DNA of 64,000 nucleotides from Plastoroseomonas hellenica. GTDB lineage: Bacteria; Pseudomonadota; Alphaproteobacteria; Acetobacterales; Acetobacteraceae. This document shows positions 16,600-25,477 of the stretch, one piece after another. The position numbers were made by a program, and so were the translations under genes. Each line of letters begins with the position of its first letter. Position 1 is the first letter of the stretch. Location of the stretch: assembly GCF_018129085.1 (NCBI RefSeq), contig NZ_JAAGBB010000021.1:1-64000 (forward strand), in the 5' to 3' direction. Under the pieces are notes generated by a model that saw only the letters and a list, made by a program, of their open reading frames with translations, was not told where the DNA came from and ran no database searches.

Positions 16600-18189
16600 T
16601 CAGCCCCGCCGGACATTCCAGAAGAGCGCGAGGCCCTTCAGGACACCGGACAGGTCCTCGCGATAGGCGGTCGGTTGGTAGAACTGCCCGAGCGGCACAT
16701 AAGGGACATCGGCGAAGGCCTGGCGCTGCATGTCGCGCCCGATGCGGCGGCGCGTCTCGTCATCGCCGGATTGCAGCCATTCATTGCGCAACTCCTCGAG
16801 CCGCGCGCTGGTGGACCAGCCGAAGGTCGCGGTCAGGCCGCTGCCGCGGATGAAGTTATGCGCCGCCGGGTTGAACTGGTTGATGCCCGCCGTATAGGTG
16901 CAGAAGGCGCTGTAGCCGCCACGCTCGACCGGCTCGCGATTGGCCTGGCGCGTCAGCGCGCTGCCCCAGTCCATCGCCGCATAGTCGAGATTCAAGCCGA
17001 GCCGGCGGAACACGTCGCCCACCACCTCGCTCATCGCGTTGATCGCGGGGAAATCGGTCGGCGCCATTAGCAGGACCTTCTCGCCCTTGTAGCCCGCCTG
17101 TTCCAGGGCGCGCCGGGACGCGGCGAGGTCACGCGGCCCGGTGAGTGCCTGCATGCCCTCGTCGCTGGCCATGATCGATCCCGGCGCGAAGAAGCCGACG
17201 CCGTCCTGCCACAGGGCGCGGTCGGTGCCGGCGACCGCGGTCATCACATCGGCCTGGGACACCGCCCCCAGCACCGCTCGGCGGATGCCGACATTGTCGA
17301 AGGGCGGGTGCAGGTGGTTGAAACGCAGCATACCGATAGCCCCGGTCGGGTCGAGGGTCTCGATCTTCAGCCCGCGCCCGCGCCGCAGGACGGGCAGCAG
17401 ATCGACGGTCGGTTGTTCCCACCAATCGATCTCCCCGCGCTGCAAGGCTGCCGCGGCGGTGCTGGCATCGGGGATCGTGAGCCATTCCACCCGGTCGAAA
17501 TGCGCGAGCTTGGGGCCGGCGAGCAGGCTCGCTGCCCCCTGGGCGCGCGGCACATAGCCTTCGAAGCGCGCATAGACGTTGCGCGAGCCCGCGACCCGCT
17601 CCTGCGCCACGAAGCGGTAGGGCCCGCTGCCGACCATCTCGCTGATCGGCTGCGCGGCATCCGTATCCGCCAGCCGCTCCGGCATGATGAAGGCGACATT
17701 CGCGCCCACCTTCGCGAGCGCGTCGGGCAGCAACGGAAAGGGCTGCTTCAGCCGCCAGCGCAGGACGCGGTCGGATGTGGCGGTGACCTCCTCCACCACG
17801 GCCATCAGGGCCAGCCCGAACTGGTCCCTGCGGCCCCAGCGCCTGAGGCTGGCGACGACATCGCGGGCCCGCACCGGCTCCCCATCATGGAAGCGCAGCC
17901 CTTCGCGCAGCGTCATCGTCCAGGTGCGCCCGTCATCCTCGACGGCATGACCTTCCACCATCTGCGGCTGCGCCCGGTATTGCTCGTCCCAGCCATAGAG
18001 GGTGTCGAACACCAGGAAGGCATGGTTCCGCGTGACGAAGCCGGTCGTGGTGATCGGGTCGAGGATCGCGAGGTCGGCCTGGGGCGCGAAGCGAAGCACC
18101 CGCTGCCCCTGCGATGCCGCGAGGTGCGGTGCACCCAGGATGCCGGCGCCTGCTGCGGCCGAAGCTTTCAGGAAGTCGCGTCGCTGCAT
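16600..18189 (-). CDS. Peptide/amide ABC transporter substrate-binding protein (DppA-like)
   Basis: Periplasmic binding protein of 529 aa (SBP family 5). The ATG at 18187-18189 begins a Tat signal peptide, MQRRDFLKASAAAGAGILG. The body shows the family pattern TWTMTLREGLRFHDGEPVRARDVVASLRRW. It is immediately upstream of the dimethylformamidase-like gene (3-bp gap), so the two are co-transcribed and probably deal with the same compound. No permease or ATPase genes of this transporter type are in the window, so they must be elsewhere or shared. Confidence 0.87.
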   Translation of the reverse strand: MQRRDFLKASAAAGAGILGAPHLAASQGQRVLRFAPQADLAILDPITTTGFVTRNHAFLVFDTLYGWDEQYRAQPQMVEGHAVEDDGRTWTMTLREGLRFHDGEPVRARDVVASLRRWGRRDQFGLALMAVVEEVTATSDRVLRWRLKQPFPLLPDALAKVGANVAFIMPERLADTDAAQPISEMVGSGPYRFVAQERVAGSRNVYARFEGYVPRAQGAASLLAGPKLAHFDRVEWLTIPDASTAAAALQRGEIDWWEQPTVDLLPVLRRGRGLKIETLDPTGAIGMLRFNHLHPPFDNVGIRRAVLGAVSQADVMTAVAGTDRALWQDGVGFFAPGSIMASDEGMQALTGPRDLAASRRALEQAGYKGEKVLLMAPTDFPAINAMSEVVGDVFRRLGLNLDYAAMDWGSALTRQANREPVERGGYSAFCTYTAGINQFNPAAHNFIRGSGLTATFGWSTSARLEELRNEWLQSGDDETRRRIGRDMQRQAFADVPYVPLGQFYQPTAYREDLSGVLKGLALFWNVRRG

Positions 18190-18277
18190 GAGCCATCCCC
18201 TCCCGCGCATCTTCGCGCCGCCGGAGGACTGTGCCGCGCAGCGCAGCGCAGTGACAAGATGGCTGCCGCCGGGCCGA

Positions 18278-18766
18278 TCAGGCCGCGGCGGGAATGGCGG
18301 GCCGGAAGCGCCGCGAGGCCAGTACGCCCAGCACCACGAAGACCAGCAGCGCGATCCCCTGCGCGATGGCGAAGGGCGGCTCGGACTGGGTGGGAGCGAG
18401 GGCGTTCAGCGCCGGCACCTTCCCGAAGAGCTGCGCGATCAGGACGAAGATCAGCAGGTAATGGCTGATCACCATGCCGATCGCATAGACCCCGCGCCAG
18501 GCGCCAGCGAGGCGGTAGCCGTAGCGTGCGATCAGCACCAGCGCGAGCACGACGAGCGCGATGGCGCCGACGATATGGGAGGGCAGCAGGCGGTGGAACG
18601 GGAAACCGTAGCCCGTCACGCTGGTCAGGATGGCGGTGACCAGGAACAGCGCGGTCGGCAGGGCCCGCACCCGGCCCGCGACCAGATCGGCGATCACGGG
18701 AATGCCGACCACGATCGCGATCAGGCTGAGCGCCGTGTGCAACGAGGTGAAGGGGTCGACGAACAT
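18278..18766 (-). CDS. Integral membrane protein, four predicted helices, function unknown
   Basis: A 162-aa hydrophobic protein with about four membrane helices (around residues 12-30, 38-52, 64-85, 95-115 and a C-terminal one at 133-152). It has few charged residues outside short loops. A His in GYGFPFHRLLPSH and another in ISHYLLI could bind a cofactor, but this is speculative. It lies alone between the DppA-like and antiporter genes, with 59 bp to the latter. I do not recognise a named family. Confidence 0.7.
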   Translation of the reverse strand: MFVDPFTSLHTALSLIAIVVGIPVIADLVAGRVRALPTALFLVTAILTSVTGYGFPFHRLLPSHIVGAIALVVLALVLIARYGYRLAGAWRGVYAIGMVISHYLLIFVLIAQLFGKVPALNALAPTQSEPPFAIAQGIALLVFVVLGVLASRRFRPAIPAAA

Positions 18767-18825
18767 GGTCCGGCTTCAGCTCCGTTGCGATGGCGCAAGA
18801 CCATCCCGCAACGCAGCAGGCGCCG

Positions 18826-20682
18826 TCAAGCACCTTCCCGTGCCGCGGCGCGGTCCAGCAGATCGGCGGTCTCGACGCTCAGCGGGCGCGCCTCGCGGCT
18901 CGGCCTGGCGAGCGGGGTCGGTTGCGGCGTCTCCATATTGCCGCGGATGAAGGACCGGCCGGCCGTGATCCCGCCGACGATCTGCTCCTCCAGCCGCTGC
19001 TCGTCCCGGCGGCGCACATCGGCGACGAGCTCATCGGCCTCGCTCTCCTCGACACCGAGCCCGACCAGCGTCGCCCGGCTGAACACCAGGGCGGATTCCA
19101 GGGTCTCCCGGATCTGGTAGTCGACGCCAGCCTGCACTAGGCGCAGCACATGGCCGCGGTCGAAGGCGCGGACATAGAGCTTGGCCAGGGGAAACTCGGA
19201 TTTGCAGAGTGCGACGATGCGGTCCGTCACCTCCGGTTTGTCGACGCAGACGAGGATCGCCTCCGCGGTCTCGGCGCCCGAGGCGCGCAGCACATCGAGC
19301 CTGGTGCCGTCGCCATAATAGACCTTGAAGCCGAACTGGCCGGCCGCCTGGATCATCTCCACATCGGGGTCGATCAGGGAGACGTCGCAGCCGCGCAGCA
19401 GCAGGGGCTGGCTCACGAGCTGGGCGAAGCGCCCGAAGCCGATGATCAGGACGCGCCCGGCGAGGTTCACCGGCGCTTCCACCCCATCCAGCGATTCCGC
19501 TTCGGGCGGCGGCAGCATCCGCTCCGCGGCCATCGCCAGCAGCGGCGTCAGCGCCATGGAGAGGATGACGATCGCGGCCATGGCGGCACCGGTGCGTGCA
19601 TCGAAGATCCCCGCCGTGAGTGCCGCCGTGTAGAGCACGAAGGCGAATTCGCCGCCCTGCGCGAAGAGCGCCGCGCGCTTCCAGGCCTCGCGATGATCCG
19701 CGCCGAAGAGGCGGGCGACGCCGTAGATGCCGATCGCCTTCACCAGCATGAAGGCGATGACGCCGGCCGCGACCAGGCGCCATTCCGCGGCCACGACGGC
19801 GAGGTCGAGCGACATGCCGACGCTCAGGAAGAAGAGCCCGAGCAGGATGCCGCGGAAGGGTTCCACATCGGCTTCGAGCTGATGGCGGAAGGTCGATTCC
19901 GAGAGCAGCACGCCGGCGAGGAAGGCACCCATAGCCATCGACAGCCCACCCCATTGCAGGAAGAGCGCGGCGCCGAGCACCACCAGCAGGGCAGCCGCCG
20001 TCATCACTTCCCGCGCGCCGCTCTGCGCCAGGATGCGGAACATCGGGTTCAGCAGCCAGCGCCCGGCCGCGACCAGCAGAGCGATGGAGCCGAGGCCGAG
20101 GCCGATCGCCAGCCAGGCGGGGCGCTGCTCCCCGGTCGCGGTACCGGCGAGGGATGCGAGGACGGCCACCAGCGCCAGCAGCGGCACGATGGCGAGGTCC
20201 TCCAGCAGCAGCACCGCGACCGCGCGCTGGCCACCAGGGGTTGCGATCTCCCCCCGCTCCTCCAGCATCTGCATGATGACGGCGGTCGAGGAGAGCACGA
20301 AGCCCATGGCGCCGATCATCGCAGCCGCCGGCGGCAACCCGCCCAGCAAGGCCACACCCGACAGCAGCGCGCCGCAGGTCAGCACCTGGACGACGCCGAG
20401 GCCGAAGATCGCGCCCCGCATCGCCCAGAGGCGCGATGGCCGCATCTCCAGCCCGATGAGGAAGAGGAAGAGCACGACGCCGAGTTCGGCCACATGCAGG
20501 ATCGCGACCGGATCGTCGACGACGCCGATGCCGAAGGGGCCGATCGCCAGGCCCGCGGCGAGGTAGCCGAGCACGGAGCCGAGGCCCGCCTTGCGGAACA
20601 GCGGCACCGCCACCACCCCCGCCGCCAGCAGCGCCACCGCCTGGCCCAGACCCAATCCTGCCGATTCCGCCGCCATCGCCAT
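18826..20682 (-). CDS. Kef-type monovalent cation:proton antiporter (CPA2) with RCK_N domain
   Basis: Membrane antiporter of 618 aa. The first about 380 residues form a Na+/H+ exchanger-type transport domain with around 12 helices (including VLGYLAAGLAIGP and QGGEFAFVLYTAAL). An NAD-binding RCK_N/TrkA-N domain follows, starting at RVLIIGFGRFAQLV and running through IDPDVEMIQAAGQ. The C-terminal tail is charged. It is most like KefB/KefC, which export potassium during electrophile stress. The glutathione-regulated ancillary protein KefF/KefG is not present nearby, so regulation may differ. Confidence 0.88.
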   Translation of the reverse strand: MAMAAESAGLGLGQAVALLAAGVVAVPLFRKAGLGSVLGYLAAGLAIGPFGIGVVDDPVAILHVAELGVVLFLFLIGLEMRPSRLWAMRGAIFGLGVVQVLTCGALLSGVALLGGLPPAAAMIGAMGFVLSSTAVIMQMLEERGEIATPGGQRAVAVLLLEDLAIVPLLALVAVLASLAGTATGEQRPAWLAIGLGLGSIALLVAAGRWLLNPMFRILAQSGAREVMTAAALLVVLGAALFLQWGGLSMAMGAFLAGVLLSESTFRHQLEADVEPFRGILLGLFFLSVGMSLDLAVVAAEWRLVAAGVIAFMLVKAIGIYGVARLFGADHREAWKRAALFAQGGEFAFVLYTAALTAGIFDARTGAAMAAIVILSMALTPLLAMAAERMLPPPEAESLDGVEAPVNLAGRVLIIGFGRFAQLVSQPLLLRGCDVSLIDPDVEMIQAAGQFGFKVYYGDGTRLDVLRASGAETAEAILVCVDKPEVTDRIVALCKSEFPLAKLYVRAFDRGHVLRLVQAGVDYQIRETLESALVFSRATLVGLGVEESEADELVADVRRRDEQRLEEQIVGGITAGRSFIRGNMETPQPTPLARPSREARPLSVETADLLDRAAAREGA

Positions 20683-20735
20683 ACCCTTCCCGATTCTGCC
20701 CCCGTTCTACAGGGGCGGCGGCAAGGGGGCAGCCT

Positions 20736-21494
20736 TCAGGCTGCGGTCAGGCCGCCATCGACCGCCAGAATCTGCCCGGTCACCGAGGCAGCCTCGGCGC
20801 TGCCAAGATAGCGCACCGCCGCCGCCACCTCCTCCGGCAGCGGGAAACGCCGCTGCGGAATGCGGGCCAACATGCCATCACGCCGTGCCGGGTCGGCCAG
20901 CATGGCGGCGCGGGACGGGGTGATGATGGTGCTGGGCGCCACCGCATTCACCCGCAGCCCCTGTTCCGCCCATTCGATCGCCAGCATGCGCGTCATCTGC
21001 ACGATGCCGCCCTTGGCGATGCCATAGACCGAGCGCCCGGCGAGGCCGGTCAGGCCATGCGTGGAGGCCATCATCACCACCGCCCCCTGGCGCCCTGCCG
21101 CGAAGCAGCGGCGAGCGTAGTGCGTGGTGAGGAAATAGGTCCCCTTCAGGTTGACGTTCATCACCGCGTCCCATTCCCCCCACGCAAAGTCGGTCGCCGG
21201 GCGGTTCAGGGTGAAGGCAGCATTGTTCACCAGCAGGTCGATCGGGCCGAGCGCTGCTTCCGTCGCTTCCAGCGCTGCCGCGATCGAGGGCTCCTCCCGC
21301 AGGTCGAGCGCCACCGCCAGGCCGCGGGCACTGGCGGCTTCGATGCCGGCGATGGTGGCCGCCAGCGGCGATGGCGACAGCTCCGTCACGGCGATGTCGT
21401 AGCCATGCTGGGCCAGGTCAAAGGCGACGGCCTGGCCGAGGCCTTCCGTGGCGCCGGTGACAAGCGCGACGCGGCGTGCAGCGGTGCCGCTCAT
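20736..21494 (-). CDS. Short-chain dehydrogenase/reductase
   Basis: Classical SDR of 252 aa. The cofactor motif is TGATEGLGQAVA near residue 14, the structural NNAAF motif is present, and the catalytic Ser-Tyr-Lys lies in MASTHGLTGLAGRSVYGIAKGG. The C-terminus VTGQILAVDGG is typical. The ATG at 21492-21494 overlaps the stop of the molybdenum hydroxylase gene (ATGA), linking their translation. It may act on the hydroxylated product of that enzyme; substrate unknown. Confidence 0.87.
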   Translation of the reverse strand: MSGTAARRVALVTGATEGLGQAVAFDLAQHGYDIAVTELSPSPLAATIAGIEAASARGLAVALDLREEPSIAAALEATEAALGPIDLLVNNAAFTLNRPATDFAWGEWDAVMNVNLKGTYFLTTHYARRCFAAGRQGAVVMMASTHGLTGLAGRSVYGIAKGGIVQMTRMLAIEWAEQGLRVNAVAPSTIITPSRAAMLADPARRDGMLARIPQRRFPLPEEVAAAVRYLGSAEAASVTGQILAVDGGLTAA

Positions 21495-23827
21495 GCCACG
21501 CGCGCCTGGCGGATGGCGCGCCAGAGGCGCTCCGGCGTCGCCGGCATATCGACATGGTCGATACCGAGCGGCGCCAAGGCGTCGGCCAGCGCATTCACGA
21601 CGACGACCAGCGCGCCGACCGTACCGGCCTCGCCAGCGCCTTTCGCACCCAGGGGATTCATGGTGGTCGGCACCTCGTTGCTCTTGCAGGCGATGAAAGG
21701 AAGATCGGCGGCGCGCGGCATCTGGTAGTCCAGGAAGGAGCCGCTGAGGCACTGCCCGGCCGCGTCATAGCGGATCGCCTCGCCCAGGATCTGGCCGACG
21801 CCCTGCGCGACGCCACCATGGATCTGGCCCTTGACCAGCTTCGGATTGATGACCCGCCCCACATCGTCCACGACCGTGTAGCGCGTGATCTCCCAGAGGC
21901 CGGTTTCCGGATCGATCTCGACCTCGCAGACATGGCATCCGTTCGGGAAGCTGGGGCCATCGGGTGCGACGATCGCCTTCTCGGACAGGCCGAGGCCGCC
22001 TATGGCGCCGGGCGGCAGGCGGAAGGCCAGCCGCGCCACGTCCCGCGTCGATAGCCGACGATCAGTGCCGATCACGTGGAAGCCGTCCGCGTCGAAGCCG
22101 ACATCATTCTCCGCGCATTCGAACGCCACCGCCGCGATACGCCGGCCGCGCGCGACGATCCCCTCCGCCGCGCGCGCCAGCGCCGCGCCACCGGCGACAA
22201 CGGAACGGGAGCCAAAGGTGCCGGTGCCGTGCTCGATCTGCTCGGTGTCACCGAAGCGCACCCGGATCTCCTCCGGCGCCAGGCTGAGCAGGTCGGCGGC
22301 GATCTGCGCGAAGGTGATCAGGTGCCCCTGCCCTTGCGAATGCACGCCGAGCGTGACGGTCGCGGCGCCCGTCGCGTCGAAGCTGACATCGGCACTTTCG
22401 GTAAAAGGACCAGTGACCGGGCCGTTGGCGATTTCGATCGCATTCGCGACACCAATGCCGAGCAGCTTGCCGCGCGCCTGCGCATCGGCACGCCGCGCCT
22501 CGACCCCGCGCCAGTCGGCGAGCGCCAGCGCGTCGTCCATGTTGCGCTCGAACTCGCCGGAATCGTAGGTGAAGACGAAGCCGGTAGCCCACGGCATCTG
22601 CTCCGGCGCGATCAGGTTGCGCCGGCGCAGCTCAACCCGGTCGATGCCGAGCCGAACCGCTGCCAGGTCGATGGCGCGTTCGATGGCATAGGTCGCTTCC
22701 GGCCGGCCAGCCCCGCGATAGGGGGAGGTCGGCGGCGTATGGGTAAAGACGCCCCGGACCCGAGCATGGATGCGCCGGCAACGATAGACGCCGGAGAGAC
22801 CGCCCAGGTTGTTGGTCGGCACATGCACGCCATTCCAGGAGAGATACGCGCCGAGATTGGCGAGCGTTTCGATCCGCAGCGCCTGGAAAATGCCGTCCTC
22901 GTCGAGCGCGAGGGTGACGCTCGAATGCATGTCGCGGGCATGGTGGTCGGCGATGAAGCTTTCGCTGCGTTCACCGACCCAGAGCACGTCGCGCCAGATG
23001 CGCCGCGCCGCGATCAGCGCCAGGCCGTATTCCGGGAAAGGCGATTCCTTCAGGCCGAAGGCGCCGCCGACATCGGGGGCGATCACCCGCAGCCGGTGGC
23101 CGGGAATGCCGAGCACGCGCTCCGCATATTCCTCGCGAATGAAATGAGGGTTCTGCAGCGGGGCGGTCAGCGTGAACCGCTCCTCCGCCGCGTCCCAATG
23201 CGCGAGCGCTGCGCGCGTCTCCATCGGTGCCGCGATGACGCGGCTGATCGGGTAGGTGATGCTGACGCGATGCCGTGCCCCGGCGATGGCGTGCTCGACC
23301 TCCGCTACAGGGCCCTGGTCATGCAGGAAGCAGACATTGCCCGGCGCTTCTGCCCAGACCTCCGGCGCGCCGGGGGCAACAGCGGCGCGGAGATCGGTGA
23401 CCGCAGGCAGCGGTTGCCAATCGATCGCCAGCGCCTCCGCCGCATCCTTCGCTTGAGCGAGGGTATCCGCCACGATCGCAGCCACCGCGTCACCCACAAA
23501 GCGCGCCGCGCCGACCGAAAGCGATCGGTAGGACGGCACGAAGTTCGGCGTCCCATCCGGCGTCAGTCGCGACACACGGGAGGTGAAATCACCGAGCCGC
23601 ATGAGGTCCGGATCATCCGGCGTCAGCACCAGCCTGACGCCCGGCATCGCCGCCGCGACGCCCGCATCGATGCCCGCGATGCGCGCTGCCGCATGCGGCG
23701 ACCGCACGATAAAGAGCCGACAAGCATCCGGTGCCACGAGATCGGCGGTGTAGCGGCCGAGGCCGGAGAGCAGCCGCCGGTCCTCGCTGCGCGGCAGCGA
23801 CTTGCCGACAAAGCGCCAGGTCGTCAT
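21491..23827 (-). CDS. Molybdenum hydroxylase large subunit (xanthine dehydrogenase/CoxL family)
   Basis: Molybdopterin-binding subunit of 778 aa. Visible motifs are GKSLPRSEDRRLLSGLGRYTAD at the N-terminus (split by family spacing), the aldehyde oxidase domain GRYTADLV, DVGGAFGLKESPFPE, PYRGAGRPEA, and the active-site GAKGAGEAG with its catalytic Glu near residue 735. Such enzymes normally need a 2Fe-2S subunit and an FAD subunit. Neither is encoded adjacent. The neighbours are an SDR, a Bug binding protein and a cupin, pointing to breakdown of an aromatic or heterocyclic acid. Partners must be encoded elsewhere if the enzyme is active. Confidence 0.87.
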   Translation of the reverse strand: MTTWRFVGKSLPRSEDRRLLSGLGRYTADLVAPDACRLFIVRSPHAAARIAGIDAGVAAAMPGVRLVLTPDDPDLMRLGDFTSRVSRLTPDGTPNFVPSYRSLSVGAARFVGDAVAAIVADTLAQAKDAAEALAIDWQPLPAVTDLRAAVAPGAPEVWAEAPGNVCFLHDQGPVAEVEHAIAGARHRVSITYPISRVIAAPMETRAALAHWDAAEERFTLTAPLQNPHFIREEYAERVLGIPGHRLRVIAPDVGGAFGLKESPFPEYGLALIAARRIWRDVLWVGERSESFIADHHARDMHSSVTLALDEDGIFQALRIETLANLGAYLSWNGVHVPTNNLGGLSGVYRCRRIHARVRGVFTHTPPTSPYRGAGRPEATYAIERAIDLAAVRLGIDRVELRRRNLIAPEQMPWATGFVFTYDSGEFERNMDDALALADWRGVEARRADAQARGKLLGIGVANAIEIANGPVTGPFTESADVSFDATGAATVTLGVHSQGQGHLITFAQIAADLLSLAPEEIRVRFGDTEQIEHGTGTFGSRSVVAGGAALARAAEGIVARGRRIAAVAFECAENDVGFDADGFHVIGTDRRLSTRDVARLAFRLPPGAIGGLGLSEKAIVAPDGPSFPNGCHVCEVEIDPETGLWEITRYTVVDDVGRVINPKLVKGQIHGGVAQGVGQILGEAIRYDAAGQCLSGSFLDYQMPRAADLPFIACKSNEVPTTMNPLGAKGAGEAGTVGALVVVVNALADALAPLGIDHVDMPATPERLWRAIRQARVA

Positions 23828-23833
23828 CGGCCG

Positions 23834-24817
23834 TTACTCGACCTTCCCGATGCGCTGAATGGCTGCTTCCACGCGCTGCCGGTCGGCATCCAGGAAGGCC
23901 TGGAAGGCGTCGCCCTGTCGCAGGTCGATCTCCATGCCCGTGGTCTCGAGCTGGCGGCGCATCTCCGGTTCCTGTGTCGCGGCCGAGATCCCCTCCCGGA
24001 GGCGTCGCTGGATGTCTGCCTCCACCGTCGCCTGGGTGAAGAATCCGACCCAAAGGTAGAACTCCACACCGCGGAAGCCGAGTTCGATCGCGGTTGGCAG
24101 ATCGGGCAGCAGCGCCACGCGGCGGGCGCCGGTCTGCACCAAGGCGCGCATCTCGCCGGAACGGATATAGGGCGCGACGACGGAGGGCGTGCTTGCGGTC
24201 ATCGCCACCTGGCCGCCGAGCACCGCGGTGATCGCCGGCCCGCCGCCGGAATAGGGCACGTGATTGAGCTGGAACTCACCGGCTTGAGCGAGCATCTCGA
24301 AAGGCAGGTGCACGGCGCTGTAGGGGCCGGAGGAGCCATAGGCGATGTCACCCGGCCGCCGCCGCTTCGCATCCGCGACCAGATCGAGCCAACTCCGCCA
24401 GGGTGCATCGGCCTTCACCACCATGACCTGCGGATCGGCGGTCAGCAGGGAAACCGGTGCCAGCGCCGCGCGATCGAAGCTCGGCGCCCGGCCGAACAGC
24501 GCATCCGCCGCCGGGATCGAGGAATAGGCGACATGCGCGATCAGGCCGGTATAGCCATCGGGCCGCGCCATGGCGGCCGCTGCCATGCCGATGCTGCCGC
24601 CGGCGCCGCCGCGGTTCTGCAGCACCACGCTTTGGTTCCAGACGCGCTGCAAGGCAGCGCCGAGCGGTCGCGCCACCAGATCGGTAGCGCCGCCCGGTGG
24701 GAAGGGCACGATCACGGTGACCGGCCGGTTCGGGAACGGCTGCTGGGCCAGGGTGCCGCGCGCGGCGGCGAGCATGGGCAATGCCAGTGCCGCACGGCGT
24801 GTGATATTGCGCGTCAT
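23834..24817 (-). CDS. Bug/TctC-family tripartite tricarboxylate binding protein
   Basis: Periplasmic binding protein of 327 aa. The N-terminal signal (MTRNITRRAALALPMLAAARG) is followed by the family start PNRPVTVIVPFPPGGATDLVARPL and the GGAGGSIGMAAAAMARPDGYT motif. The 6-bp gap to the molybdenum hydroxylase gene shows one operon. No TctA/TctB membrane genes are here, which is usual for this expanded family. It probably captures the carboxylic acid handled by the downstream enzymes. Confidence 0.88.
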   Translation of the reverse strand: MTRNITRRAALALPMLAAARGTLAQQPFPNRPVTVIVPFPPGGATDLVARPLGAALQRVWNQSVVLQNRGGAGGSIGMAAAAMARPDGYTGLIAHVAYSSIPAADALFGRAPSFDRAALAPVSLLTADPQVMVVKADAPWRSWLDLVADAKRRRPGDIAYGSSGPYSAVHLPFEMLAQAGEFQLNHVPYSGGGPAITAVLGGQVAMTASTPSVVAPYIRSGEMRALVQTGARRVALLPDLPTAIELGFRGVEFYLWVGFFTQATVEADIQRRLREGISAATQEPEMRRQLETTGMEIDLRQGDAFQAFLDADRQRVEAAIQRIGKVE

Positions 24818-24823
24818 GGCCGG

Positions 24824-25387
24824 TCAGCCGGCCTTGGCCAGGCCGTGCACCTGCCCGTCGGCACCGCGGGAGACGCCGATCGCGGCCGCCTTCTCCAGCA
24901 CGCCCGGCTCCCAGGTGACCTTGCCGGCATCGGGGCCGCCGATCAGGGTCAGCAGCGTGCCGCGGCCTTCGCCGACATAGCGGAAGCCGCGATAGACGCC
25001 GGTCGGCACATGGATGCAGTCGAAGGGCTGCAGCACGATCTCCTTCTCACCCTCCTTCGTCATCCAGAACACTGCCCAGGGGCCGATCAGCGGCATGAAC
25101 ACCTCCTCCGTCGTGTGGGCGTGGAGGGAGGCACCGTTGCCATGCTCGGCCTGGATCATGCCGAGGTTGAAGCCATGCGCGGGCAACGGGATGTTCGGCT
25201 TCAGGTCGGGCAGGTCCTCGCGCTCGACCACGCCCATGCCGACCAGGTTGATCTTGAAGCGGCGGGCGCCGGGAAGGTTTGAATCCACGAAGGCTTCTTC
25301 TGAGCCGCGCAACGTGGCGAAGCGGGCGACGAAGCGCTCCATTTCAGCAATGGAAACGTTTTCAGGATCGATGCTGCTGTTGGGCAT
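24824..25387 (-). CDS. Cupin-domain protein
   Basis: Protein of 187 aa with a central cupin barrel. Metal-ligand pattern is visible as GNGASLHAHTTEEVFM and, later, PFDCIHVPTGVYRGFRYVG. The ATG at 25385-25387 was chosen; GAGGAAG lies upstream. It is the first gene of the minus-strand group cupin-Bug-Mo hydroxylase-SDR. It may be a small-molecule isomerase or dioxygenase-like enzyme, or a sensor; there is no DNA-binding domain. Function unproven. Confidence 0.82.
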   Translation of the reverse strand: MPNSSIDPENVSIAEMERFVARFATLRGSEEAFVDSNLPGARRFKINLVGMGVVEREDLPDLKPNIPLPAHGFNLGMIQAEHGNGASLHAHTTEEVFMPLIGPWAVFWMTKEGEKEIVLQPFDCIHVPTGVYRGFRYVGEGRGTLLTLIGGPDAGKVTWEPGVLEKAAAIGVSRGADGQVHGLAKAG

Positions 25388-25477
25388 GGGGACGGCTTCC
25401 TCTCGTTGTACGCAGGATTGTTGACGATAGGCTGGCAAGCAGGGCCTGCACTGTCAACGCAACGAGAGTCCCGGTCG

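Noticed and set aside
22076-25282. A very long plus-strand open frame (over 1000 codons) opposite the molybdenum hydroxylase and Bug genes
   Set aside because: It is the complement of three well-conserved minus-strand genes; its product is His/Arg/Gly-rich with no motifs, a normal by-product of high-GC codon usage.
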